From Deltaproteobacteria bacterium (GTDB taxonomy: Bacteria > Myxococcota_A > UBA796 > SXON01): a stretch of 64,000 nt of DNA. The translations under genes and the position numbers were made by a program. Shown in pieces: positions 1 through 15,738 of this stretch (position 1 is its first letter; each line of letters begins with the position of its first letter). The stretch spans positions 18,360-82,359 of the forward strand of contig CANLGL010000020.1 in assembly GCA_947490345.1 (NCBI GenBank), written 5' to 3'. The notes beneath the pieces are model-generated. The model ran no database searches, was not told where the DNA came from, and was given only the letters and a program-made list of their open reading frames with translations.

Positions 1-66
1 GATGGTGGCGGCTTCGTTGAGGGCCGGCATCATCACCAGGAGGCGCAGCGGACGAGGAGAGTTCAA
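1..66 (-). CDS. Glycosyltransferase family 2, N-terminal fragment running off the left edge
   Basis: Reverse strand reads ...RPLRLLVMMPALNEAATI, the typical GT2 N-terminal motif. Start (TTG at 66 or GTG at 36) uncertain. Confidence 0.55.
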   Translation of the reverse strand, partial: MNSPRPLRLLVMMPALNEAATI

Positions 67-133
67 GGCCGAGCCCCGGGAAGGCGCCGGGAGCTAACAC
101 GCGGAGAGTGGATCAGGTTAGCCCGCGCGAGCT

Positions 134-1465
134 TTGGAGCCGCTGATGCCCTTGTCCGCCCTCACCGCCCGCCTCGCCGGCCCGCGCCCCACCGTGGTCG
201 TCGTGGGGCTCGGCTACGTCGGATTGCCGCTGTGCGTGGAGCTCGCCGAGTCGGGTGCCGAAGTGCTCGGGCTCGATGTGCACGCCGGGTTGTGCGCCCA
301 GCTCAACGCGGGGCGGTCGCACGTGGGGGACATCTCCGATCAGCAGCTTCGCACCGCGCTCGAAGCGGGTTTTGTGGCCGGGATCGATGCCTCCGTCGTC
401 GCGCGGGCGGACGCGGTGGTGATTTGCGTCCCGACTCCACTGCGGCGCACCAAGGACCCCGACATCTCCTACATCGTCGCCGCCGGTCAGGCGGTCGCGG
501 CACACGCCCGCGCAGGGCAGCTCATCGTCCTGGAGAGCACCACCTACCCTGGCACCACCGAGGAGGTCCTGGTCCCGATGCTGGAGGAGCGAGGGCTGGT
601 GGTGGGGAAGGATGTCGCCGTGGCCTTCTCACCCGAGCGTGTGGACCCCGGGAACCCCACCTACGGCATCCGGAACACGCCCAAGGTGGTTGGCGGCATG
701 ACGCCGGCGTGCTCGGCGGCCGCTGCCGCGCTCTACCACCGCTGCTGCGACACGGTTCACCTGGTGTCGACGCCGGCCACGGCCGAGACGGTCAAGCTGC
801 TCGAGAACACCTTCCGCATGGTCAACATCGCGATGGTCAACGAGTTCGCGCTCATCTGCCGACAGCTCGGTCTCGACGTGTGGGAGGTCATCGATGCGGC
901 CGCGACCAAGCCCTTCGGCTTCATGCCCTTCCGTCCGGGTCCCGGGCTCGGCGGGCACTGCATCCCCATCGACCCGCACTACCTGGCCTGGAAGCTGCGC
1001 GCGCACAACTTCACCGCGCGTTTCGTCGAGCTGGCAGACGCCATCAACTGCAAGATGCCGGAACACGTGGTCGAGGTCCTCGCCGACGTGCTCAACGACG
1101 CGGCGCTACCGCTGCGCGGCAGTAAGGTGCTGGTGCTCGGCGTCGCCTACAAGGCCAACATCTCCGACATGCGCGAGTCGCCGGCGCTGGAGGTGATCAC
1201 CCACCTGCAGAAGAAGCACGCCCTCGTCGACTACAACGACCCCTACGTGGCCACGTTGCAGGTCGGAGATCATGAGCTTCGCAGCGTCGAACTCAGCGCC
1301 GAAGCCCTCAGTGGCTATCAGGCGGTCGTGGTGGTGACCGATCACAAGGCCTACGACTGGGACTTCGTGCTCCGCCACAGCGTGCGCATCGTCGATGGCC
1401 GCAATGCGACGTTGGCGGCGAGGAAGCGTGCGCCGGAGCTGGCAGGGAAAGTGCGCGCGATTTGA
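134..1465 (+). CDS. Nucleotide sugar dehydrogenase (UDP-glucose/UDP-GlcNAc dehydrogenase family)
   Basis: Rossmann motif VVVVGLGYVGLPLCVELA; VVICVPTPL; ESTTYPGTTEE; GPGLGGHCIPIDP catalytic Cys motif; start may be the ATG at 146. Confidence 0.93.
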   Translation: MEPLMPLSALTARLAGPRPTVVVVGLGYVGLPLCVELAESGAEVLGLDVHAGLCAQLNAGRSHVGDISDQQLRTALEAGFVAGIDASVVARADAVVICVPTPLRRTKDPDISYIVAAGQAVAAHARAGQLIVLESTTYPGTTEEVLVPMLEERGLVVGKDVAVAFSPERVDPGNPTYGIRNTPKVVGGMTPACSAAAAALYHRCCDTVHLVSTPATAETVKLLENTFRMVNIAMVNEFALICRQLGLDVWEVIDAAATKPFGFMPFRPGPGLGGHCIPIDPHYLAWKLRAHNFTARFVELADAINCKMPEHVVEVLADVLNDAALPLRGSKVLVLGVAYKANISDMRESPALEVITHLQKKHALVDYNDPYVATLQVGDHELRSVELSAEALSGYQAVVVVTDHKAYDWDFVLRHSVRIVDGRNATLAARKRAPELAGKVRAI

Positions 1466-1471
1466 GGGTAG

Positions 1472-2299
1472 TCAATTCGCCTCCACCGCCGCCACCTCCG
1501 CATCCCAATACGTCGGCGTCTGCAGCCAAGGATTCGGGAGCTTACTGTCAGTGGCGTACACGAAGCCGACGCCTTGGGCCACGACCGCGGCGAGCGTCTC
1601 GCCGAGGTACTGCGAGGGGACTTCGTAGCTGAGGTAGGCAAAGCGCTCGGGCGGGTAGTCGGCCATCCAGGATGCGGCCGCCCACTCGAGCAGCTGGTGG
1701 CGGGGACCCTCCGCGACGACGAGCACATCGGCCGCGGTGAGGTACTCGGCGCACGTGATCACGCCAGGGTTGTAGACGATCCAGGCGTCGTGACCCAACA
1801 GTGAATCGACGGTGCCGGCGCGGCTGGCGTAGAACGAGGCCCACGTCGCACAGTCCGGAGCCACCTCGTCGAAGAAGATGCCGTCCACACCGTACCAGTC
1901 CACATAGCGGCCGATCTCGGTGTCCACCTGACCCGCGGTCTTGTCGCCGTACGTTGTCGCGACATAGCCGATGACGATCGCACGCTGAGCTTGCGCCTCG
2001 ACAACCGCGGTGACGTAGGCCGCATCGACGACGCCGCCGGGACCGCTGTTGGGATTGATGATCACAAAGCCGCCGGTCGCCGCCGCGCCGGCCACGAACC
2101 GAGGCCAGTCTTCGCTGCTGGGATGGGCGTAGCTGGGGACGCCCAGGCGTAGGCCGAGGTCTTCGAGCTGACCGGTGTCCGCGGTGTCGCCGGTGTCCAG
2201 AGCCGTGTCGCCGCCGGTGTCTTCAGGAGCGGTGTCGGCCGGCTCTGCGGACTCGCCGGAGGGTGCGGCGGTGCAGGCCAGGTGAAGGGCGAGGAGCAT
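1472..2299 (-). CDS. Spherulation-specific family 4-like lipoprotein
   Basis: Signal/lipobox MLLALHLACT, D/T-rich linker, then LGVPSYAHPSSEDWPRF...VIINPNSGPG...VIGYVATTYGDK...VDGIFFDE, typical of the spherulin-4 family. ORF opens at 2329; internal Met at 2299 preferred. Confidence 0.8.
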   Translation of the reverse strand: MLLALHLACTAAPSGESAEPADTAPEDTGGDTALDTGDTADTGQLEDLGLRLGVPSYAHPSSEDWPRFVAGAAATGGFVIINPNSGPGGVVDAAYVTAVVEAQAQRAIVIGYVATTYGDKTAGQVDTEIGRYVDWYGVDGIFFDEVAPDCATWASFYASRAGTVDSLLGHDAWIVYNPGVITCAEYLTAADVLVVAEGPRHQLLEWAAASWMADYPPERFAYLSYEVPSQYLGETLAAVVAQGVGFVYATDSKLPNPWLQTPTYWDAEVAAVEAN

Positions 2300-2325
2300 G
2301 GCCCGAGCATAGCCGCCCCGCGGCG

Positions 2326-4938
<2,613 letters not shown>

Positions 4939-4958
4939 GCATGCCTCTCTATCATGCC

Positions 4959-5110
4959 AAGGGGAAGGGGCCTGCGGCCCCTTTCCCCTACCGTGCCATT
5001 CCCTCCGGCCTCCACCTTCGGTTTCCGGCCTGCGGCGCCCAGCGCGCTCAATAGCGCGCTGGGACGTGGCGCTCTCCCCATCCCGCCCAGCCGCAGAACC
5101 GCCTACGGCG
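4959..5110. repeat. Intergenic structured repeat, copy A
   Basis: Hairpin 4961-4988 and perfect 11-bp hairpin 5038-5063 (CCCAGCGCGCT-CAAT-AGCGCGCTGGG) joined by linker TTCCCTCCGGCCTCC...TTTCCGGCCTGCGGCGC; matches copy B at 15517-15660. Confidence 0.75.
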
Positions 5111-5168
5111 CCGTCCGCTCGCCGGTTTCATCGCTCCGTGAGCCGGCGGCGCCCATGGCCGCCGCGTT

Positions 5169-5927
5169 TCAGCCGTCGCCGCGCTCGATCTCCGCCATCC
5201 GCTGGCGCACGACCTGCCTGACAATCGCCGGCAACTCCTCGCGCAGCGCGTCCTCCACCGCGACCTCCACCATTTCGCGGAACGCCGGGGAGCTGCTCAT
5301 CGCCTTGTTCAGGACCGCCTCGACCACCTGCGGCAGCACCGCAAGAATCGCGCGCTCCATGGCAGGGCCGACGACGCTGGGATCCACCGCGACGGGAGGA
5401 AGCGCGCGCCAATCGCGGGGCAAGAAGCTGGCAAGGCGCTCGTCCCCAACCGAGGCGAGCGCCTCGAAGGCGAGAGTGGCAGGCTCAGGCGAGGGAGCAT
5501 CGACCTCGACCTCCGTGAGGGGTTCGAGCGTCAAACCGGCATCGAGCACGTCATCCTCGCCCGTCAGGGGGCCGAGCGCCGCCTCGAGTTGGCGGCGCAC
5601 GGCGTCCACGGTGAACGGCCGGGAAAGGCGGACGGCGCCGACCTCCGCTGCCCGCTCCGCGTTGAACACGTCAAATCCGCCCGAGACCAGAATCACCGCC
5701 GCGGCAGGGTGCTGGCCGCGAACGTGGCGTGCAAAGTCGTAGGCATTCCCGCGAGGAAGATTGATCGCCGCGAGCACCGCCACCACAACATCGTGCTTGA
5801 GGACCTCTTCGGCCTCCGCCGCGTCCCGAACGGCGCGCACCGTGAAGCGCGTGCCCGCCAGGGCGTGTGACACCCGCTCGGCCGTCTGCACAACGGTATC
5901 CACCACGAGGACCACAGAGCCGGACAT
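5169..5927 (-). CDS. Response-regulator receiver-like (pseudo-receiver) protein with C-terminal extension
   Basis: CheY-like pattern VVLVVD...VVAVLAAINLPRGNAYDFARHVR...VILVSGG...AVRLSRPF; the usual phospho-acceptor Asp is Ala and the KPF Lys is Arg. Confidence 0.75.
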   Translation of the reverse strand: MSGSVVLVVDTVVQTAERVSHALAGTRFTVRAVRDAAEAEEVLKHDVVVAVLAAINLPRGNAYDFARHVRGQHPAAAVILVSGGFDVFNAERAAEVGAVRLSRPFTVDAVRRQLEAALGPLTGEDDVLDAGLTLEPLTEVEVDAPSPEPATLAFEALASVGDERLASFLPRDWRALPPVAVDPSVVGPAMERAILAVLPQVVEAVLNKAMSSSPAFREMVEVAVEDALREELPAIVRQVVRQRMAEIERGDG

Positions 5928-5941
5928 ACGCCGCAGTTATC

Positions 5942-6766
5942 CTAGTTGACGACGGCGGCGTGGATGACGCGCGTTACCACTTCAATCTTCTGACCGTCCT
6001 CGGTCGTCAGGGTGTCGGCGTTCTGTACGGTCACGTAAAGGTTGGTGACGTCAGGCTCGATCGCCGTGTTCATCAGGCCCCAGACGTCCTCGTCGATGGA
6101 ATATGCAGTGTTTCCACCGGTGTTACAGGTGACCGAATCCACCAGTTCGCCGCCCGACTCGGCCCGGATCTGCACCCACGCGTCCTGCCAGCCCTCGCTG
6201 GTCCAGCTGACGTCGACGGACTGCCCGAAAACCAGCCCGGTGGCCTCGTCGTAGTCGCTGATCTCCACCTCGTCGAAGGTGCCTGCCTTCGGCGTGCGGG
6301 CGCCGGAGAAAACCCCGGCCGCGGTGATTTCCGTTCCCTCGCCGATCAGGTCGTCTGCGTACGCGCAGTTCTCCACCGAGCCGAAGACGTCGTCGTAGTA
6401 GAAGCCATCTGACTTCAACTGCAACGCGCCGCTGGAGTCGCCATTGGCCCAGGACGGGCTGTCGCCGTCGGGAATGTCCGTGCCGCCGCTCCCGGCGTCG
6501 CTGGGGAACATGTCGAGTCCCGCGGTACAACCGGTGGCGGGGAGCTTGCGGGTGACGAGGTCGTCGGGGGCGTACTCCAACGCCACTTCGTAGCTGAAGA
6601 CGCCGTCATAGTAGGTGATGTCGGTCTCCGTCCGCTCCTCACACTGCCAGGTGTAGACGTCGGCGTACAAGCGCGCGTCATCGTCACCGCCCTGGCCAAG
6701 CGCAATCTTGTAGGGGTCGCACGCGGCAAGCGCCAGGAGCATCGGGGTCAAGTTCTTCATCGACAA
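5942..6766 (-). CDS. Hypothetical secreted lipoprotein
   Basis: Lipobox LLALAACDP; no recognised domain. Confidence 0.7.
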   Translation of the reverse strand: MSMKNLTPMLLALAACDPYKIALGQGGDDDARLYADVYTWQCEERTETDITYYDGVFSYEVALEYAPDDLVTRKLPATGCTAGLDMFPSDAGSGGTDIPDGDSPSWANGDSSGALQLKSDGFYYDDVFGSVENCAYADDLIGEGTEITAAGVFSGARTPKAGTFDEVEISDYDEATGLVFGQSVDVSWTSEGWQDAWVQIRAESGGELVDSVTCNTGGNTAYSIDEDVWGLMNTAIEPDVTNLYVTVQNADTLTTEDGQKIEVVTRVIHAAVVN

Positions 6767-6845
6767 AGTCTCCGTCTTGTCTATCGTAGCCGGGCAGGTT
6801 GCCAGAGCGAGGGCGGGGTGTAAAACGATGGTCCAGCTTAGCCCG

Positions 6846-6931
6846 GGGGGCGTGGCGGAATGGCAGACGCAGGGGATTCAAAATCCCCCGAGTGTATACT
6901 CTTGTGGGTTCAACTCCCACCGCCCCCACCA
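6846..6931 (+). tRNA. tRNA-Leu (anticodon CAA), CCA encoded
   Basis: Acceptor GGGGGCG/CGCCCCC, anticodon arm GGGGA-TTCAAAA-TCCCC, variable arm GAGTGTATACTC, T arm GTGGGTTCAACTCCCAC, A discriminator then CCA. Confidence 0.95.
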
Positions 6932-6954
6932 CCGTTCGCAACGAGGTTCTCCGC

Positions 6955-7146
6955 ATGTTCAAGTTGGATCCGGAGAGCGCCGCTGCGATCATTGCCGAAG
7001 AGGCTGCGCTCGCGACGCTGCGCCAGTATCCAGTCGAAACGGTGCTGGCCGCGATCGAGGACACCGACAACATCGCCGATGAGGAGGGCGCCTTCAACGC
7101 GCTGATGGAGGCGATGTACTCGCTGCGACCGGTCGGGTACCTCTAG
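6955..7146 (+). CDS. Small conserved-looking hypothetical protein (63 aa)
   Basis: ATG at 6955 after the tRNA: MFKLDPESAAAIIAEEAALATLRQYPVETVLAAIEDTDNIADEEG...; the track ORF from 6799 runs through the tRNA and is too long at its N-terminus. Confidence 0.6.
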   Translation: MFKLDPESAAAIIAEEAALATLRQYPVETVLAAIEDTDNIADEEGAFNALMEAMYSLRPVGYL

Positions 7147-7220
7147 CAATCCCACCGTGCGCGCGGTGGCCCCGGAAACGACGGTGAGCTAGACGAGGGC
7201 CCGATCCCCGAGGCCGCCAC

Positions 7221-7715
7221 ATGCTCACCGTCTACCTGTTGACCAACCTCATCGCCTGCAGCGAGCCGCCGCCGCCGCCCCCTCCCCCGGCGCCGCCGAA
7301 GGCCGTCGAGCCGCCGCCGCCCCCCCCCGTGGCCGCGCCGGCACCGACCGGGCCCTACACCCCCGATCCGTTGGCGCAAACGGCGTATGACGCCGCGAAG
7401 GCCGCGGGCGCCGACGCCAAGACCAATCCCAAGGTCGCTGATGCCGCGGTCCTCGCCGCCGGAAAGGTCCAGTACGAAAAGTGTCAAACCTGCCACGGCG
7501 CCACCGGCGCCGGCGATGGCATCGCTGGGGCGGCACTTCCCCAGAAGCCCGCGCAATTCACCTGGGACGAGCGCTGGGCCGCGACGTCAGCGGGCACCAA
7601 ACACTGGATCGTCCAAAATGGCATCGCTGCAACGTCCATGGCCCCGCTCGGGCTCACCGACGACCAGGCCTGGGAGGTACTGACCTATATCGAAGCCGAG
7701 CTTCGCAAGAAGTAG
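7221..7715 (+). CDS. Monoheme c-type cytochrome lipoprotein with Pro-rich linker
   Basis: LIACSEPPPPPPPPAPP; CQTCH heme motif; lies directly upstream of the ACIII operon. Confidence 0.85.
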   Translation: MLTVYLLTNLIACSEPPPPPPPPAPPKAVEPPPPPPVAAPAPTGPYTPDPLAQTAYDAAKAAGADAKTNPKVADAAVLAAGKVQYEKCQTCHGATGAGDGIAGAALPQKPAQFTWDERWAATSAGTKHWIVQNGIAATSMAPLGLTDDQAWEVLTYIEAELRKK

Positions 7716-7839
7716 GCGAGTGAGCGGCCTCGGCGAAAACCCCTCGCCGGCGCCGGTCCGCACCCTTGTGTGACCGGCCCCACCGCATTAGGGTGGCGCG
7801 CCTCTCTCCCCCCCCCCTACCGGCCAGAAGGCTGGAGGC

Positions 7840-8493
7840 ATGATGCGACAGCTCACCCGAGCCACCCTGGCATTTGCGCTCACGATGGGCGTGGGTATCG
7901 GGTTGGCGGCGGCGAACGCGGCCGAGACCGCGTCGGACGAAGAGACCTTCACCATCGGGATGAAGAACCTCCTGCCCCCCGCGCTCTTTGATGACAACCT
8001 CGTCGTGACGGTCGGTGATCCGCAGGCGGAAGCGAAGCCGCAGCCCATCGCCTTCACCCACGAACGCCACGTCACGACGCTCGGCATGGACTGCAACTAC
8101 TGCCACAGCAATGCGCGCAAGGGCGTCCACGCCGGAGTGCCCGCCACCAGCGTATGCATGGGCTGCCACGCGCTCATCGACACCACCGACCGTCCTGAGC
8201 TGGTCAAGCTCAAGGACTACTGGGACAAGGGTGCGGTGATCCCCTGGGAAAAGGTGCACGACCTTCCCGACTACGTGTACTTCTCCCACAAACGCCACGT
8301 GATTGCCGGCCTGGATTGCCAGGAATGTCACGGGCAGGTGCAGGACATGACGGTCAACCAGCGGGTTTCCTCGCTGAAGATGGGTTGGTGCCTGGACTGC
8401 CACGCGCAGCATCCGAGCATCGACGAAAACTACGGAACCAAGGCAGAACTTCGGCGCGCTGAGCTGAAGGACTGCTGGACCTGCCACAAGTAG
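7840..8493 (+). CDS. actA: Alternative complex III subunit A, pentaheme cytochrome c
   Basis: Five CxxCH motifs (CNYCH, CMGCH, CQECH, CLDCH, CWTCH); first gene of the act operon. Confidence 0.92.
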   Translation: MMRQLTRATLAFALTMGVGIGLAAANAAETASDEETFTIGMKNLLPPALFDDNLVVTVGDPQAEAKPQPIAFTHERHVTTLGMDCNYCHSNARKGVHAGVPATSVCMGCHALIDTTDRPELVKLKDYWDKGAVIPWEKVHDLPDYVYFSHKRHVIAGLDCQECHGQVQDMTVNQRVSSLKMGWCLDCHAQHPSIDENYGTKAELRRAELKDCWTCHK

Positions 8494-8504
8494 CGGGAGC
8501 CACG

Positions 8505-11629
<3,125 letters not shown>

Positions 11630-11630
<1 letters not shown>

Positions 11631-12961
11631 TGTCAGACAAGCTCACCTACTCCCAGGTCAACCGCGATGTGATGCGGCCCCTGTTCAATGCCACCTCGTT
11701 GTGGTGGGGTTTCATGGCCATCGTCGGCCTGGGGCTGGCCTACGGCGCCGTCTGCTGGGGCATCCAGTTGGTGTGGGGGCTCGGCGTCGCCGGGTACCAC
11801 CCCCCGGTTTTCTGGGGCGTGTACATCACGACCTTCGTCTTCTGGGTCGGCATCGGCCACGCTGGGACGCTGATCAGCGCGATCCTCTTCTTGACGCGAA
11901 GCCGCTGGCGCACCGGCATCTACCGGGCGGCAGAGGCGATGACCATCTTCGCCGTCATGACCGCCGCGCTCTTCCCGGCGATTCACGTCGGTCGGGCGTG
12001 GCAGGCCTACTGGCTTTTCCCGTACCCCAATCAGCGTCAGCTCTGGCAGAACTTCAAGTCGCCGCTGATGTGGGACGTCTTCGCGATCAGCACGTACTTC
12101 ACCGTGTCGACGGTCTTCTTCCTCATTGGTCTCGTCCCTGACATCGCCGCGGTCCGCGACAACACCCGCGGCTGGACCCGCAGGCTCTACGCCGCGATGG
12201 CGCTGGGCTGGCGCGGCACCGACAGGCAGTGGCACCACTACATGGCCGCGTACGGCTTCTTCGCCGCGCTCGCCACGCCCCTGGTGCTCTCCGTGCACAG
12301 CGTCGTGTCCTGGGACTTCGCCATGGCGAACACCCCCGGCTGGCACAGCACGATCTTCCCGCCCTACTTCGTTGCCGGCGCCATCTACTCGGGCTGCGCG
12401 ATGGTCATCACCTTGATGTTGCCGCTGACCAAGTTCTTCAAGCTTGAGGCGTACATCCACATCTGGCACTTCGAGCACCTCGCCAAGTTGTGCATGTTCA
12501 CCGGCGGCATTCTGACCTATGCCTACGGCACGGAGTACTTCGTCGCCTGGTACTCGGACAACCCCTACGAATGGGGCGTCTTCGTCGACCGCGTGGTCGG
12601 CAAGTACTGGTGGGTCTTCTGGATCATGTTCATGTGCAACTGCGTCCTGCCGCTGGTGTGGTGGTTCAAGAAGGTCCGCACCTCGTTCATGGGCCTCTTC
12701 GTGGTGAGCCTGATCATCAACGTCGGCATGTGGTTCGAGCGTTTCAACATCATCGCCAGCTCGTTGGCGCACAGCTTCGATCCGGCCGCGTGGGTGTACT
12801 ACACCCCCACGTACATCGAGATTGGCATCCTCATCTTCTCGTTCGCGTGGTTCCTCCTCTGGTTCCTCTTGTTCGTCAAGATCATGCCCAGCGTCGCGAT
12901 CGCCGAGGTCAAAGAGACGCTTCGTCCGCCGCTCAAGTCTGAAGGGGTCGCCGCCAAATGA
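11630..12961 (+). CDS. actC: Alternative complex III subunit C, NrfD-like membrane protein
   Basis: Polytopic NrfD-type protein (TFVFWVGIGHAGTLISAILFLTRSRWRTGIYRAAEAMT); operon position. Confidence 0.92.
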
Positions 12962-13494
12962 GCACCGCCGCAGCCACCACCGCCGCCGACGTGGCCGTCA
13001 AGGCCGTCTACAAGCAGCTGGATTGCCTCTTGCAGGCAATCCACGACCTGCAGGCCGCCGGCTTCACCGACTTCCAGGTCATGAGCCCCTTCCCCCGGCA
13101 CGAGATCGAGGACCTGATGTACAAGGGCGAGCCGAGCCCCATTCGCTGGATGACGCTGGCGGGCGGCATCACCGGCGGCACCATGATCTTCACCCTGGCT
13201 TCGCTCACCCACGCGAACTGGCCGATGATCATCCCCGGCGGCAAGCCGCTGATCTCCATCCCGCCCTTCCTGGTCATCACCTTCGAAGGGACGATCCTCT
13301 GGGCGTCGATGATGACCCTGTTTGGACTGCTCATCCACTGCGGGCTGCCGGCCACCAACCTGCACCCCGCCATCGAGGACCCCCGCTTCACCAACGACTG
13401 CTTCGGCATCGTGTTCACGAGCACCGGCGGGCAGACCGCCAAGATCCTGCACATCCTCGAACACTCCGGCGCCATCGAGGTCTCCAATGGTTGA
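12958..13494 (+). CDS. actD: Alternative complex III subunit D (DUF3341-like)
   Basis: Operon position; AGFTDFQVMSPFPRHEIEDLM and two TM segments. Confidence 0.9.
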   Translation: MSTAAATTAADVAVKAVYKQLDCLLQAIHDLQAAGFTDFQVMSPFPRHEIEDLMYKGEPSPIRWMTLAGGITGGTMIFTLASLTHANWPMIIPGGKPLISIPPFLVITFEGTILWASMMTLFGLLIHCGLPATNLHPAIEDPRFTNDCFGIVFTSTGGQTAKILHILEHSGAIEVSNG

Positions 13495-14176
13495 GCGCTT
13501 CTCACGCAAACGATGGCTCGTCGGCGGGCTCATGCTCGTCTCGGCGGCCGCATGGGCTTCCCCCTGGGACATCGACATGGTCGATGCGATCATGTTCAAG
13601 GCCTACGAGTGGGAGATGAAGCCGCAGCCCGCGGATGTCGTCTCGCGCGAGTCCGTTGGCGCCCCTTTGCCGCGCGAGGCTGGCTACTACCAGAACGCCG
13701 CAATCGCGACCGTGTCCCGCACGGACATGCCGGCGGTGGACGCGCTGACCGACCCGTACGCCGGTGACGTCAACCACGCGGAGCGGGGCCAGAAGCTGTT
13801 TCGGATCAACTGCGCGCCCTGCCACGGACTTGAGGGCAAGGGCGACGGTCCGGTCACCAAGAACGACGTCGCGACGGGTGTGCGCCGCTTCATGATGGCG
13901 GCGCCGATGCTCTCCGGGCCGTCGTCCCGGACGGCCAAGCTGACCGATGGCTTCCTCTACTCCTACATCCGTAACGGCGGCAACGGCAGCCTCGGCGCCA
14001 CCACCGAGCGTCCTGCAGGCGTCGCGGCGATCGGCGCCGGAATGCCGGCCTACGGCGCACTGTTGACCGACGCTGAGCGCTGGTCGGTGGTCGCCTACAT
14101 GCGCACCCTCCCGGGCTCGGCCTACGCGCCCCCCGCCCCGGCCGCGCCCCCCTCTGCAACGGAAACGCCGCAATGA
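13487..14176 (+). CDS. actE: Alternative complex III subunit E, monoheme cytochrome c
   Basis: Signal peptide MVERFSRKRWLVGGLMLVSAAAWA; CAPCH motif; start set at 13487, overlapping actD. Confidence 0.9.
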   Translation: MVERFSRKRWLVGGLMLVSAAAWASPWDIDMVDAIMFKAYEWEMKPQPADVVSRESVGAPLPREAGYYQNAAIATVSRTDMPAVDALTDPYAGDVNHAERGQKLFRINCAPCHGLEGKGDGPVTKNDVATGVRRFMMAAPMLSGPSSRTAKLTDGFLYSYIRNGGNGSLGATTERPAGVAAIGAGMPAYGALLTDAERWSVVAYMRTLPGSAYAPPAPAAPPSATETPQ

Positions 14177-15510
14177 GCGAAGAAGTCGACTTCGTCGCCG
14201 CCACGCGGCGGACCGTGGGCCCTGGCCCGGACGTACGCGCGACGGTGGAAAGCACCCCCCGCGCCCTCCCCGACGGCACCATGAAGATGGGCCTCATCGG
14301 CATCGGCATCGGCCTGGCGTCCCTCGCCTACGGCTTGAGCACCGAATCGCACCGCACGCTCGGCGCGCTTTTGGTGTGCGTCGTCTACTTCATGGCGGTG
14401 GCCCAGGGCGGACTGATGTTCTCCGTGGTGCAGACGCTGACCTTCGGTCGGTGGACGCGGCCGTTCAAGCGCATCGCCGAATCGTTCTGGTTCTTCATGC
14501 CGGTGAACTACGCGATCTACGCCACCTTCCTCCTTGCGGGTGGGCTTGAGCTCTATCCGTGGTTGCATGAGGACATGCCGGCGCACAAGGCGATCTGGCT
14601 CCAGCCCGGCTTCTTCGTGGCGCGCCAGTTGGCGATGCTCGGCGTGCTGATGGTTTTGGACTTCGTGTTCATCCGGAACAGCATGCGGGCCGACATGGGC
14701 GTGGCTGCGGAGACGCTCGGCACCCGCGCGCCGGCCTTCTGGGCCAACCTCACCGGCGGCTGGCGCGGCAAGGCCGTCGAAGCTGAAGAGACCTACCAGA
14801 AGAACATCCGCCTCGCGCCGGTGATCGTCATCCTCTACGCGATCTTCTTCAGTCTGTTCGCCGTCGACGCGATGATGAGCCTGTCGCCACACTGGTACGC
14901 CAACATGTTCCCGGCGTGGACCTTTGTGTCGAGCTTCTGGCTCGGCATCAACTGGATCTGCATCGTGAGCGTGTTCTTCGGCGCCTGGCTGAAGATCGAC
15001 AAGCTGCTCACGCCGAAGCACTTCCACGACCTCGGCAAGATGATGTTTGCCCTGGGCATCTTCTGGACCTACAACTTCTTCGCGCACCTGCTGCCCATCT
15101 GGTACGGCAACATGCCGGAAGAGACCTGGTACCTCATTCTGCGCATGTACATCGAGCCGTGGTCGGGCCTGTCCAAGGTCGTGATCTCGATGTGTTTCTT
15201 CATTCCGTTCACCGTGCTGTTGAGCCGCGGAATCAAGAAGACGCCGAGGTCGCTCGTCGCGGTCGCCATCGTCATCGCGATCGGGGTATTCCTCGAGCGC
15301 TTCATCCTGATCATGCCGGCCGTGTGGTTCAAGAACGACCTGCCGATCGGCCTCGTGGAGATCGGGTTGGTGATCGGCTTTGTCTCGGCCTTCCTGACCG
15401 TGGTGCTCAACGTGCTCGCGCGGGTCCCGGCCGTGCCGATCAGTGATCCCTTCATGCACCCGCACCCCGACGATGTGCACATCCACGTCGGCAGCGCACA
15501 CTCGCACTGA
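14173..15510 (+). CDS. actF: Alternative complex III subunit F
   Basis: Polytopic membrane protein in the ActF position; 4-bp overlap with actE. Confidence 0.92.
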   Translation: MSEEVDFVAATRRTVGPGPDVRATVESTPRALPDGTMKMGLIGIGIGLASLAYGLSTESHRTLGALLVCVVYFMAVAQGGLMFSVVQTLTFGRWTRPFKRIAESFWFFMPVNYAIYATFLLAGGLELYPWLHEDMPAHKAIWLQPGFFVARQLAMLGVLMVLDFVFIRNSMRADMGVAAETLGTRAPAFWANLTGGWRGKAVEAEETYQKNIRLAPVIVILYAIFFSLFAVDAMMSLSPHWYANMFPAWTFVSSFWLGINWICIVSVFFGAWLKIDKLLTPKHFHDLGKMMFALGIFWTYNFFAHLLPIWYGNMPEETWYLILRMYIEPWSGLSKVVISMCFFIPFTVLLSRGIKKTPRSLVAVAIVIAIGVFLERFILIMPAVWFKNDLPIGLVEIGLVIGFVSAFLTVVLNVLARVPAVPISDPFMHPHPDDVHIHVGSAHSH

Positions 15511-15516
15511 TCCTCA

Positions 15517-15660
15517 GAGGGGGAAAGGGCTGCGCCCTCTCCCCTACCGGTCCGTTCCCTCCGGCCTCCAAGCTGCGCTTTCCGGCCTCCGGCGCACCGC
15601 GCGTTCATAACGCGCGGTGACGCGGCCCTCTCCCCTCTCGGCCCAGCCGCAGAGCGGAGG
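15517..15660. repeat. Intergenic structured repeat, copy B
   Basis: Hairpin 15519-15544 and perfect 11-bp hairpin 15595-15619 (CACCGCGCGTT-CAT-AACGCGCGGTG); linkers shared with copy A. Confidence 0.75.
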
Positions 15661-15738
15661 CGCAGGACGGCAAGCTTCAGGGGAATTGGCCACTGCAGCC
15701 TCTCCGCGGCGCGGGACGCGAATTAGCATCTCCCGGCC

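Noticed and set aside
6799-6954. N-terminal extension of the 115-aa ORF
   Set aside because: Passes through the tRNA-Leu gene; start moved to 6955.
11633-12772. 379-aa minus-strand ORF
   Set aside because: Antisense to actC; highly charged, His/Glu/Asp-rich shadow composition.
14122-15507. 461-aa minus-strand ORF
   Set aside because: Antisense to actF; same shadow composition.
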